Assembly (NCBI GenBank): GCA_037903475.1
Contig: JBAJFG010000140.1
Coordinates: 372,001-436,000, forward strand
Length of the DNA: 64,000 nucleotides
Direction: 5' to 3'
Source of the DNA: Ancylostoma caninum
Lineage: Eukaryota; Nematoda; Chromadorea; Rhabditida; Ancylostomatidae
Translations under genes and position numbers: made by a program
The notes under the pieces: generated by a model
Told to the model about the DNA's origin: nothing
Database searches by the model: none
Seen by the model: the letters and a program-made list of their open reading frames with translations, nothing else
Part shown: positions 10,421-21,555 of the stretch, in pieces
Layout: each line of letters opens with the position of its first letter
How positions within the stretch are numbered: the first letter of the stretch is position 1

Positions 10421-12910
10421 ATGTCGCCTGCAAAGGGTGGAGATGTTCAATTACTGGTCCTCGACGTCTGTCAGAAGGTGATTTCACTCGAAATTTCGCC
10501 ACAGGATGCATTTGCGAAGCTTGAAGAACTTAGGGTAAGCAAGAAGACATCCCTTTTCTCCATTGCAGTTCATGTTTCTGTTCTCTTTCTTTTTTTTTTT
10601 TTGTTGAATTGTGTGTTTCCCACATATTTTCACAGTTTTTATTTTTCAAAACTGTAGTCAGTGCAATACTTCAGTCATCCGCTCCTTTATTGCCGTCCTT
10701 ACTGCTAGATGTTCTTGTAAACATAGAAGGAGATGCGCAAAACAGCGAGAACAAGGAGAAAGCCGTTGCGAAATTCTCTGAATTCGTCGGCTTGATCTCT
10801 GACCAGGTATTTTACTAGCTGCCTTCGGTTCCACGGATGTTAGGGTTTTTTTTTCTTCGAAATTAATTCATTTTTCTTATCAGATTATTCCTGCCGATAT
10901 TCTCAAAATAGAACTAGACGTGCTCGAAGCGTCACTGCCAGCAAACAAGCAACAACTTATTCGTCTTAAAACTAGATTATAGTGAGTTCCTTTTGATTCA
11001 TTTCCACGTTTCTCTACATCTTTTACCCTCTTATTTCCTCTTTATTTTGCTTTCTATCAATGATAGAATTACAAAATGTTTTGAGGAAATGATATAACAT
11101 TGTAGAACGGCCACTTAAATCAGCTCAGTCTTAATTAGTTGAAATTAGACAAAATAAATTTAATGCTTGGCAAGTCTTGGTTTTTTTTTTCCAGAAACTT
11201 ACCTTGTGGGCTTGTTTTTGTTGCTGTTTTTATTTTATTCAATAAATATGCACTGCTTCTCAATGATTCTGGAGCAGCTGTTATATCTCTCGCCAATTAG
11301 GGAGCCGTTTGGGTGAGGGAGTGTCCACCTGGTTGAATTCTCATCCTTAATATGACGGGAAACTGTTTGGAAAATTTAATAGTTCGAAAACACTAGAGCA
11401 GTTTAACCCTGAATGGTAGATAAGAGGGGCTGTGTGACTTTCTCTTTCGAGTATTTGTGTCCTTTGAGTCGGTTTTTTTTTAAATTTCCAATGGAGTAAT
11501 TGAATTATCCGATTTTCGTTTCGATCATAGGTATACGTGATAGCGACTGATAGGGATCTTTTCTATATCTTTTTCAGTTACAAGCAAGCTAAGTTCAATT
11601 TGTTACGCGAAGAAAGCGAAGGATATGCGAAGTTAATAACGGAGCTCATGGATGGCGGTGGAGGCATACCTGCTAAGACAATGATGACCCGAGTACTTTG
11701 TTTGATTGGTAAGTTTGATACTCTTCAATTTTTTTCAAGAGTGCTTCGTGATTTTGTTTTTTCTTTTTTTTTTGTTTGGCCATTGTTTTCTTTATGGAAT
11801 CTGTTTTTATTCCCGAACTACATTGTCTAATGATTCACTGGAGTCTGCACGAAGGTGCCTCCGATGTCACGTTTGAGCTTCTCAGGAAGCAAATTTTGAA
11901 TCATTTTAGGCCAGTTTAATCTTGATCCCAATCGAGTAACTGATATCGCTCTGGAGTGTTTCGAGTGCTGTGCCTCTCAAAAACAATTTTATATATCGCT
12001 GCTGAAAGAAATCAAAGCAAACAAAGATTACCTATGCACCCTGCTAGGTTTCAAATACACTTTTTACCACGTGAGTTCCTGTTCTTGGTTGTATCTTGTT
12101 TTGCTTTTTAAGTTATCTCGTAGTTTTTCATATAGATTTTAATTTTGCCCTCTGGTTATTCATATTTATGGTTTCTTATTCACATTTGATTCCTTTGCAG
12201 CCATATCACTCTATCATCACTTATCACTTCTGCGAGCTGATGCAAAAGCGGTACATAGCGCTGCAGGCTGGGAATAGTTTTACTCACTTGTACGTGGACG
12301 TGTTTTCGGCCGGGAATTCGGCCGCGAATATTCACGTTCACTTTTAGCTGAATATGTTATCAGCTTGAAGCGCTACGCTTCCGCTTTTGCACCAGCTCGC
12401 AGGAGTGATAAGCGATGATAGAGTGATATGGGTGCAAAGGAATCATATTTGAAGAAGAAACCATAAGTATGAATAACCAGAGGGCAAGATTGAAACCTAT
12501 ATGAAAAACTATGAGGCTGGTGAGACTGTGTGGTCGCTAGTGAGACTATGTGATCATATAGTGGCTGCAAATGCACCGAATTTCAAATACAATAACCATG
12601 AGCTTACATGCACTTATCCTTTTGCCAAATGGTTTATTCAGGCAGCCGGAAAGGAAACACCTTTCTCCCTCTATGTTGTGACGTCATCTTTGATTCAAGA
12701 GGATATGATTGACTTGATGAAAATCACCGGTTTTGTAAGTTGCTCTCTCTTTCTTTTTGCGCTCGATTTTACGCATTTTTCTCTTCTTCTTTAATTTTTC
12801 TATGTGAAATGAAGATAGTCTCGTTGTCATTACAGATGGTTCCAAAAGCGGAGGGAATCAAGGAGACGCATCGCGCTCGTGCTGCAAAAGCTGGAGAGAG
12901 AGCTAGAAAA
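10421..12910 (+). CDS. thoc-2: thoc-2 exons 1-7 (N-terminal part)
   Basis: Exons 10421-10534, 10636-10806, 10884-10981, 11578-11708, 11910-12070, 12642-12734 and 12836-12910. Each is bounded by AG and GT, with matching phases 0, 0, 2, 1, 0, 0, 0. They encode the N-terminal helical region, including LLREESEGYAKL, LIGQFNLDPNRV and LLGFKYTFYH. Exon 6 (AAGKETPFSLYVV) continues the same conserved block as human GETPSSLYRV. Exon 2 begins with an unusual hydrophobic run (FLFFKTVV), forced by phase; its 5' boundary is the least certain here. Intron 5 (12071-12641) contains a large inverted repeat. Confidence 0.9.
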
Positions 12911-15900
12911 GTGAGTAAAATTAGTTTCTCCTTAGAGCGTAGGCATTCTTATGAGAGATTTATCAGCAATCAATGAATCGGGTTAATATAAGCAGGCTTC
13001 TTTTGCTTCAGCGGAAAAACCCATGAGTTTACCATCGTTTCTTGACATCTGCTTTATGCCTTCCTTCAGTGATTCATAAATCATTCCATTTATTTACAAC
13101 TGACCTCTATTATTCGCTTTTTCCTTTCGCTTTTCAATTAGCAAATGGTGTGCTTCTCAGGCTGAAACAATTCTGGCATCGAACATTCCTTTGGAAGTTT
13201 CACGAAATGCTAACGTGGATGCTATGGATACTGGTCAGTCGATTGTTGGAGTATCGTTTGCCACAGTTGCTGCAATACAAGAAGCTGATGATGCGAAACT
13301 TGCTTCTGAGCTCAAAGAAGTTAGTTTGTGTGTTTTGTTTATGCTTCCAATCGTGTAACTCACAGCTATGCTTCACTTGAAATAGTGGTATTGAAGGAAA
13401 CAGTGTTATCGACAAATCAAAAACTCGGATTGGTCTGTGCTCTCATTGAAGACGGTGCTTGGTCCTTGGCGAAGATTCTCATTGATCGGCTTCCTGAGTA
13501 CTACGCTGTTCAAGCAAGGTTCCTTTTTATTAGTGCAGTTTATATAGAGTTAGCTCCGAATTTTCGCAGTTCTGTTATTGTTTCTGGAACTTTACTTAAA
13601 TTTGAAAGTTTTTTTTGGAGAGTAGCCTGACTTTTGGCTGCTTTACATCCCATAAAATTCTGCGCAAGGTACAGTAGTTTTCTTCTTTAGCACGCGTGTA
13701 AGCAACGCTATTTCTGATCTGATTGGTCAGTCTATAGAGAAGTTCTACTTGGCGAAATGCTCCAACAAGCTGGAAGATCTAAATCTCAACGTAAAACGTG
13801 ATGCGTTCAGAAATTCATCGGTGGATCCTGTGAGTATTACTTTCTACAGATGTAGCACATTTTCCGTATTTGAAGTATGCATTCTGCTCAAGGTTCGCTC
13901 ATGGGCTGACTTGGCGTCTCTAACATCCATTCTGTGGTATGTTGGACCACGACTGGCCTACCGTCCCTTAATCATGACGAAGCTCGTACGTCTGATCACT
14001 GCCTTTTATCGGGAACAACCAAAGGGACCAGACGGCTCACCAGCGGACTCGCCAGGTAAAAAGCAAACAAACATAATGTGGAGTAACGAAAAAAACTGGC
14101 ATTTTCAACCAATTTCATTGCTACTAAAATGCCGAACTAGATTTTAAAAAATCCTGCTTCGTAACCACCTAAAATGTTGCAGTCGCTCGTACCATGATGG
14201 ATATTGTGGATGAGGTTATCGTGCCCGGTTTATCGCTTTCTGACTACAATACCGGCCTATCTGAGGAAATCTGGACGCTCCTTCAATTCTTCCCTTATAC
14301 CCTACGATATCGGCTCTATGGGCAGTAAGGACTTCACTCTTCCAATTTTCGTCAGTATGAATTTCTCGTTTAAAATATGCATTGCAGTTGGAAATATGGT
14401 AATACAATTCGACACCCAGAAGTGAATATTGTGCGAGGGAAGGTGCTAGGTCGAACGAAATATGTGCTGAAGTAGGTTTACTAACGCTTTCACTCTTTTG
14501 ACACGACACCGCCCCGAAGATCATTGTTATTTCTTCTGCCGACCCGGAGGCTATATTTAGGCGTTTCTGTAAATAGTTTTTTTTTCAACGCATCAGTTTA
14601 TTCTAGACGGCTATCCAAGGAGACAGTACGTGTGATGGGTCGACAGTTGGGAAAGCTATGCCATATTCATCCAATAACTGTGTTTGATTACCTGCTCAGT
14701 CAGGTCGGTTCTCTTTGTCTTTATCTTGTCCGGTCTGTTCCTGCGATTATATTATACTCTGCTTTATTGTCATGTCATGCACACAGATTAAATTTCCCTA
14801 AACCTAGATTGCACAAATAAGTTTGCTTCTGTGCTCTCCCATTTTTTGAATAATTTTCATAATTAAAGAACCCGTATTCTCGTCTTCAAACCCAATCGTA
14901 AAGGCTTAGAAGACAACTGTCCTCCACGCCTGTTGTCATGATTTTTTCGACGTTTGTCCGCCTTTCTGTTAATGTTAGCCTTCCTTCCTTCAAAATTCCT
15001 CGTTTATCCCTCCTATCCAGTCTGCAATGTTCATTTATTCTTTTACCCAGACCCCTGCCGATGCGACCAATTCTATTCTATGTGTTCTACCTTTAGGAAT
15101 ATTCGAGTTTCACAGTGTTATCAGAGACATTTTTGAAGGTTTTAACTTCATCGCTGTGATAAAGAGGGGGATGTTTTCTTGGCGCTGCGCTCGAAAATAC
15201 AACGACCGCTTGCGTGACCGTGCATAACCATCGCGCTATTCTTTACTCGGTTTGGATTTGCGTCGTGAATTCTTTCATTCTGCTCATTAGGTTAACAAAT
15301 CGAAATATTCAGTCATAAATTCGAGTCTTTTCAGGTCCAGACTTTTGACAACTTGATACAACCTGTGGTTGAAAGTTTGAAATTCCTCACAAATCTGGAA
15401 TTTGATATTTTGACATGTGAGTTTGATTGCATTCTTGCATTTTTTTTATAATTTCTGGAATTCTGCGATGCTTCAGATTGCATTATTGAACAACTGGCAA
15501 GTCCTGATAAACAACAATTGAAGGCATCTGATGGTAAGCTGAGCCCCTGGCTTCAGGCGCTAGCTACTTTGGTGAGGTTTATCCGCTTGCGTTTTAGTAA
15601 ACCAAATTCACTGTTCCCTTATTTATAAGGTTGGCGCGATTTACAAGAAGTACAACGTTGAACTCTCCGGTATGTTGAATTACGTCATGAATCAACTGAA
15701 GAACGAGAAGAGGTACTCTTGAGATTTCTTTCAATGACTCCCGTATTTTCATCACCTTGTTCAGCTTCGATTTGCTTGTGCTTCGTGAAGTCATACAGAA
15801 TATGGCTTGTATAGAAGGTGTAGCCGGAGCCACTCCAGATCAGTTGGAAGCGCTAGGTGGTGGGGAGCTGCTGAGACAAGAGGTAATGCGTTAGATATGA

Positions 15901-18900
15901 AGATTGTTGCGGTTTGCCCCAGAGGTCGCCCGTTTTAGGCCGGGAGCTTCACCAACACTAGAAACAAGCGAGCCTCCGCAAGATTACGTGATGCTGTCAT
16001 GGCGGGTGATACGGCGGTTGGTCTGTGTATCTTGATAGCGCAACAGAGAGAATGTGTAGTGTTTACGGAAAGTTCTCGTCTACCATTGAAGCTTGTTGGA
16101 GAGATGGTTGACCAGGTGGGCCGAGCTGCTCCGTACGATGTTGCTTCTTAGTGTTTCTGTCTTTTATAGTTGAAATAACAACTTTGCAGTGTCGTGATAC
16201 ACTTCTCCAACTGGGCACATTCCTACTATCAAACGTTCGACAAGACGACTACGCTCAACGGATTCCTCCCGCACATAGCCTTGTTCTTGATTATCACCTC
16301 CGTATTGATGCGGCTATGTACCTCACCAGGCCGACATACCTCCCAAAGGTAGCGTCTCACATGTTTGGGTTGAATAGGTGGTCGATGCATAGGTTCTATG
16401 ATCAATGTCCATTTTACACCTTAACCTTTGCTTTCCGTAGATTCACTCTGCGTACGACTTAGCGAAGCGGGCAATGAAATCGGACAATGACAGTAAGAAG
16501 ATGGATGCTCAGCAAAAGGTGGGCTATGTTCTTTTTTTAACCTGGTTGGGTGTTTCTTTAGCCTTCTGATGCTCTTCTTTCATCTTGATGATTTACTACT
16601 TTTTAGACCTTTTTGTTTATCCTTTTAGATATGGGTAGATCGAGTGAGACATTTATTTCGCGTAGATATGAGAAGACTTATAATAAACAGCATCTTTGCC
16701 ATTGTGGAAGTTGCTCACAACTTTGAGTTATTGTAGATACCATATTAGTGGGAATAAACAGCCTTTACCAGTTTACTCGTTGACAGTGCAAGATCATCTC
16801 TAAAATGGATGTTTACAATTTAAACTACCAACAAGGATAAAATCATCTTAAACCTCAAACTCCTTCCAATTTTTTCGCTTATCTTGGTAGGATCATTTTG
16901 GATTTCGCTTTTCGAAACCAGTTAGCCGGCAAGGAATTATTAATATCACTCCAGAAGTCATCACTTTAATTTCCTTCTAGTTTTCTTTTTTTTTTTGCTT
17001 GAAATCATCTGTATGATTATCCTTTCAGTTTATTTTCTTCAAATCTGCATTCGATGATGTGATCTCCAAATTAATTAATGAACTCGAACCATGTATACCT
17101 AAATATGTTTGTCGGGATATTCCTATTCGGTGAGTTACTGCTGTGTCTGTTAGATTTTCCGATATTTTTCTTCCAGAAAAATATCCTTTTGTTAACAATA
17201 CATTCTCCTAAATCATGTTCTTCTACATAATCATCCCAGCTAATCCACGTCAAACTTTTTTCTGTTAAATACATTTTACCCCTTCTCATAAACAGTTCCT
17301 TTAGCCTTTTCGTTGTGTTTTGGATACTGTCATCATATGACATCGAAGTACCAACTGCGGCATATGAGAGGGCTATTGAAAACATTCGCAAACAAATGAA
17401 AGAAGTGGCAGATTCGCCAGTGATGGTTAGTTCTATTCATTTTCGTTCCACACACTCACTGCTATGCTTATCTGAGCTAATCTCAGATTATATTATTCAG
17501 AGCAAATCCAAACGTCAGAAGGAGGATGAGCGATTACGTGGTTTAGAAAGCAAGTTGAGGGATGAAGAGAAACGCCAGGCAGAGCATGTTGCTCGAATTC
17601 GAGCGTGGTTTCAAAGCGTCAAGGATGATCTCTTTGAGGCTGGACGTGAGTTGTTTCCTGTAGTTCTGTTGGCGTAAGCTGAATTGTTGGGCTGTTAAAA
17701 GAACGAAGAGAACTGCCAAAGCCAAAGACGGGCACAGACGAAGAGCAGGGGAGGGGGCTCTTCACTCCGTGAACGAGCCATATTTTTCCAGTAAAAAAAA
17801 AGAAAAAAGGTAAAGAGAAGTAGATGATATTTTGAAGGCTAAGATATGAATTTTGGATGTATTTGTTGCATGGTTTCATAGTGACCAGGCTCGTCGCCTA
17901 ATAGCAACATAATAGCGCTTCATATCTTTGGCAGCGGGGTTAGGTGAGCATCGATGGAAGTGCGTTTCGATCACTCAGGAATTACGTGGTGCGACCGCGT
18001 CGCTCGCACTGGAATCGTCGCATTGGTGGCAGATTTCAAGGTTTTCTTGATTGTTCACATGAAAAGAATGAAAAACTATCAAGGAAATCCTATAATTTGC
18101 TATTGCGGCAACATTTCCAACACGAGGTGTGCGCCGGCGCATTATGCTTCTCGAGTCTGCGAAAAACGTATCTCCATCGACGCTTCTGGTATACAGTTGC
18201 AGGAGACTAGTACGAGACTAGACTAGGCGAGGCTATACTCGCGATTCAGTAGTTTAACGCCAAAGTGCGTAATCAGCTACATGTTGAAGTGCCTGTCTTG
18301 AAATCTTTAACGTTCAATTTAGGTGGTCAACAAACGAGCGCCTTCATACAAACTTGTATACTACCTCGCGTTTTGTTCTCAGAATCAGATGCGGTGAGAT
18401 TTTGACGCTTCTTCGCTGGAGATTTGACTGCTAACAGTGATTTTTCTTCTTTAGATTTATTCGGCGAAATTGATCATCATTCTGCACCAGCAACGGATTA
18501 CTTTGTTCCAATCATTGGTATTCATTGACAAGGTCGTTTTTTTTTTGCTTTTTGAGCTTTTGTTTTTTGACATTGTTGATGATTTACTACTTTTCAAAAA
18601 AAAAAAAAAAGCTCGTCTTCAGCTGTTTATTGATGTCCTGCCATTGATATGTGCGTTAACGGAAAACGAAGCCAACGCTATGGGCACATTCCTGCAGATT
18701 CTGCTGAGCCATGCTCAAAGATGGCATTCGGATAGTGCGATATTCGAGAAGGTGTAGAGAAGTTGTCTTTGACTTGGTTGGAATGAAGATTGTCGGCGCT
18801 GCTCTGCTACTCTCTCACTCCTGCGTATCATGCAGGAATGCGAAGGATTTCCTGGATTGGTCTCGAAAACACGACAAGATAAAACAACTGAGAGTGTCAA

Positions 18901-21555
18901 CTACGAGAGTTTCCGGCGGTTATGCTTCAAATGGCAGGTAGGGATTTACCGCTTGTATGTTTTCAAGGTGGACACTTAGATCTGACTGTGGGTATTTCAG
19001 ATGCGATTGCATACGGCTTTCAACTCTGTGTTATCGGTGGAAAACAATGACTACGTTCAAGTCAGGAATTGTTTGGTGGTGATGACAAAGGTGAGTTGGG
19101 AGGCACAAATTGTGTAAAGAAATAACGTGTCACACCATACACTTCATCTGGACATGATCTCTTATAATCTTGCTATCTTTCGAATTAAATTATGCCGTGC
19201 CGTGACACCGGCCAAATCAAGGCCTGTGTGCCTCAGTGGGATTAGTAGGACGTTTTAACATACCCTGAAACCGCTCGATCACATTTTTTGAAGTGATAGA
19301 TTCTACAGTGTCCATTTTCCTGCTTTCTATATTTCTGCTAATATGAAAAGCAGATTTCTTTATTGCAGTTGGCGCCTTGCTTCCCACTGTTGAAAGATTT
19401 GGTGGAAAGCGTGGAAAAGATGGTCGAGAAGGTTAGATTGTGCTAGATTTTACACCTATTGTATCATTATTTACTGGCTTTTAAAGGTTCGCGACACTGA
19501 GAAGGGCAAACGAGATGAGTTATCACTCAAAGCAGCCAGCTATCTGGTGCGACTGAAAATGCGCAATGTAACAGTGTACGAGGGACTGCAGTTCCATGTT
19601 TGTGATTTGCTTGGAAATGCTACCTATTCTCCCCATATCATTTCTTGATTGTGAACTTTAGCGCCCGATCGTCAAGCATGCATCGAAATTAGGTACAGGC
19701 GTCGATCGGAAACGAGTGGCTACGGTAAGTCAAGCAACCTTTTCTTAATGTGCGTACATTAGCTCTTTAAATTTATAGACAACCATTCCTGCCGACGCGA
19801 AAAAGAAGCTTAGGACGGAGAAACCGAAGGTGCCGGAGAAGAAAGAGCCGGAGTTGAAAATTCCGGAGAAGAAAGAACCTGTAAAGGTGGAGAAGCGAGA
19901 GAAGAAAGAAGATCCTGTGGTAACGAAAGAAGTGAAGAAGGAAGTGCCGGAACGAGAAGAAGGCGAGGTCCCGCCAAGTCCGCCCCATAAGAAGGTGGGA
20001 AGTCCTTGTCTAGTCGGCGTTGAATTTTCCAGTAATTTCAACTACTATTCTATTATATTTTATCCTATCTATCTTCCAGTTATTTTACAGACTCAGATAA
20101 TAACAGTTTTTTAGTCACCTCAATTTCTTTGATTCCTGATTTTTTTCCTTGTCTTCGTGTCCATTTAGAGCACAATTATCTTCGAATTGGCCTTTCTTAC
20201 TTGTACCACTGCATGTTTCTTACATTTGGCATTTACTTCTGATCTTTTTTTTTATTGTTAATGCAATGATTTCGTAGGCTCGAGCACAATCCGCTGAGAA
20301 GGCGGCAGCTAATGGAGTATCGAAAGAACGCAAAGAGCCAGTTCCTGTGAAGGAAGTGAAAGAGGAAAGGAAAGAATATAGAGAAACGAAAGAGAAACGG
20401 GAAGAAGAACGAAGAGACGTACGGACGAAAGAGAAAAGGGATCCAACACCGTCGAAGAGGGAGGAACCGGTGAAAGAGCCAGGAACCCCGAGGAGACGAG
20501 AGCGAGGGCTTGATGATGAAGAGGTTGGACCGGCGGTTAGTGGAATTGCTGAATTCTACTGGTAGTCCCTGGTTTTTTTTATCCAAGGAATATACTTTAG
20601 CTCCCACCGTCAATGAGGGAAGATCGAGTGGATGACAGAAAACGAGATCAAAAAGCACACAAGCGATCCGTCAGAGATGAGGAGCAGAATGGGTGAGTGT
20701 TCGACTATGGTTCTGAGGGTGAGAAGTACATCCTTTTGAAGAATTCCTTGGTTCTTCGAAAAAGCATAAATACACCATATCTGAGTCATGTAATGAGGAA
20801 CAAGAGCACAGGAAAAGCGAAAGATTGTTCCACGGAGTTCGTTTCCTCGAGTACATCTTTGTGGATTTTCTTTCATTTTCGAATTTCGTGCTTTCTCTAC
20901 GCAAATCCAATTCTTCTTTTTTGGAAATTTTTGGGCTTCTGTCTGACTAAGCCTCGTGAAGCAGCTCCCTGCCGTTTTGAGCTGCCATCTCCTTATCAAT
21001 TTTAGTATTGGGGGCTATTTTGCCAGTAAATTCTAGATAGGCTTTGAGGTTTAATCGACCATTCTGGTAAACAGAGAAGTTGAATATGTTATAGTGTGTT
21101 TCACGGGGGAAAGTAGTTGCGCAGAAATTAGAGAATGAGCGAACGAGAGAAATAGTGCGGTATTCGGAGAGACAGACTAGAAATGCATGTCACTGGCACA
21201 AACACTCAACTGTCGTTTTTGTAACGGACTATAACGGTGTCATTCTCAGCTTTTTGCATTCCAGGCACTCAAAAATACAACGAAAGGATCGTGAGCAAAT
21301 AGAATCAAGATGTAAGACAACGTTTTCAACTCTAGATTCCAATTTAATTAAGACACTAATACTGTTATAGTGTCCCGACCAGTTTCACATGAAAGGAGAG
21401 GTCCATCACCGCCGAGCCGAGAAAAGGACCGGCGAGATGATAAGAAGGATCGCAGGAAGGATGGGTTAGCGACATGTCTTATTTTTATTTTATAACATCC
21501 TTCTGTTTTCCATCATATCAATACGATTGTTTTCAGGAAACCTCTTCGGAAGTAG
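10421..21555 (+). CDS. thoc-2: THO complex subunit 2 (THOC2), about 38 exons
   Basis: Encodes the large scaffold subunit of the nuclear THO/TREX complex, which couples transcription to mRNA packaging and export. Spliced exons give one frame of about 1,453 codons, close to the roughly 1,590 residues of human THOC2. Diagnostic stretches include YKQAKFNLLREESEGYAKLI, FNLDPNRV, RYRLYGHWKYGN, GRQLGKLCHIHP, ALTENEANAMG and RWHSDSAIFEK, all in THOC2 order. The carboxy terminus is a long Lys/Glu/Arg-rich charged tail, as in other THOC2 proteins. The start at 10421 aligns about 50 residues inside the human protein; no earlier exon was found, so the nematode protein is probably shorter at its N terminus. 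Exon junctions all conserve phase except one uncertain join near 13329/13386. It converges on the receptor gene, whose stop is at 25039. Exon coordinates are in the five segment entries that follow. Confidence 0.95.
12117..12515. repeat. Large inverted repeat inside thoc-2 intron 5
   Basis: Arms at about 12117-12263 and 12369-12515 are reverse complements with roughly 90% identity by eye, separated by about 105 bases. The left arm contains a good acceptor motif (CCTTTGCAG at 12192-12200). The THOC2 protein alignment nevertheless skips from exon 5 (12070) to exon 6 (12642), so the whole repeat is intronic. It would form a long RNA hairpin in the pre-mRNA. Confidence 0.85.
13161..14703 (+). CDS. 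thoc-2: thoc-2 exons 8-14
   Basis: Exons 13161-13329, 13386-13518, 13691-13829, 13893-14055, 14183-14324, 14388-14471 and 14607-14703. They encode NQKLGLVCALIEDGAW, the LWYVGPRLAYRPLIM block and RYRLYGHWKYGN, then RLSKETVRVMGRQLGKL, all colinear with THOC2. The end of exon 8 is ambiguous. The strongest-looking donor (GAA|GTTAGT at 13319) is phase-incompatible with exon 9, so I used a weaker donor at 13330. An alternative pair (13327 to 13366) would leave a 38-bp intron. Confidence 0.85.
15335..16518 (+). CDS. thoc-2: thoc-2 exons 15-21
   Basis: Exons 15335-15416, 15477-15571, 15630-15712, 15765-15882, 15939-16115, 16190-16348 and 16441-16518, phases consistent throughout. They encode the central THOC2 block: VVESLKFLTNLEFDILTYCI, then VLREVIQNMACIEG, LGGGELLRQEAGSFTNTRN, LCILIAQQRECVVF and CRDTLLQLGTFL. 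These match the human order of CIIEAL, LKEVVQKMAGIE, MTGGEQLKAEGG, LLMAQQRNGVIF and CHDTLVQFGGFL. Confidence 0.93.
17029..19724 (+). CDS. thoc-2: thoc-2 exons 22-32
   Basis: Exons 17029-17129, 17305-17425, 17501-17645, 18323-18393, 18455-18532, 18623-18751, 18836-18937, 19001-19090, 19369-19431, 19487-19597 and 19662-19724. They encode FWILSSYDIEVPTAAYERAI, a charged coiled-coil-like segment (KRQKEDERLRGLESKLRDEE), FIQTCILPRVLFSESDA, ALTENEANAMGTFLQILL and ECEGFPGL, then a basic stretch (GVDRKRVAT). Intron 24 (17646-18322) is enlarged and carries a dispersed-repeat fragment near 17944-18210. Confidence 0.93.
17944..18210. repeat. Repeat fragment in thoc-2 intron 24
   Basis: Contains GCGACCGCGTCGCTCGCACT followed by GGAATCGTC, which recurs at about 5007-5035 with one change. 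It is likely a dispersed repeat that enlarged this intron. The overlapping frames of 88-90 residues match no family I know. Confidence 0.5.
19779..21555 (+). CDS. thoc-2: thoc-2 exons 33-38 (charged C-terminal tail and stop)
   Basis: Exons 19779-19994, 20278-20535, 20601-20692, 21265-21311, 21371-21464 and 21537-21555. The product is almost entirely K/E/R/P, for example EKKEPELKIPEKKEPVKVEK and KEVKEERKEYRETKEKREEE, ending DRRKDGKPLRK followed by TAG at 21553-21555. Such a low-complexity basic/acidic tail is typical of THOC2 C termini and is thought to be an RNA-binding, disordered region. No AATAAA follows closely; an AATAAT near 21677 is a possible variant poly(A) signal. Confidence 0.88.

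Noticed and set aside
12201..12347. Open frame after a good acceptor in thoc-2 intron 5, considered as an exon
   Set aside because: The THOC2 alignment joins exon 5 (FYH) directly to 12642 (AAGKETPF), and the sequence is one arm of an inverted repeat, so it is treated as intronic.
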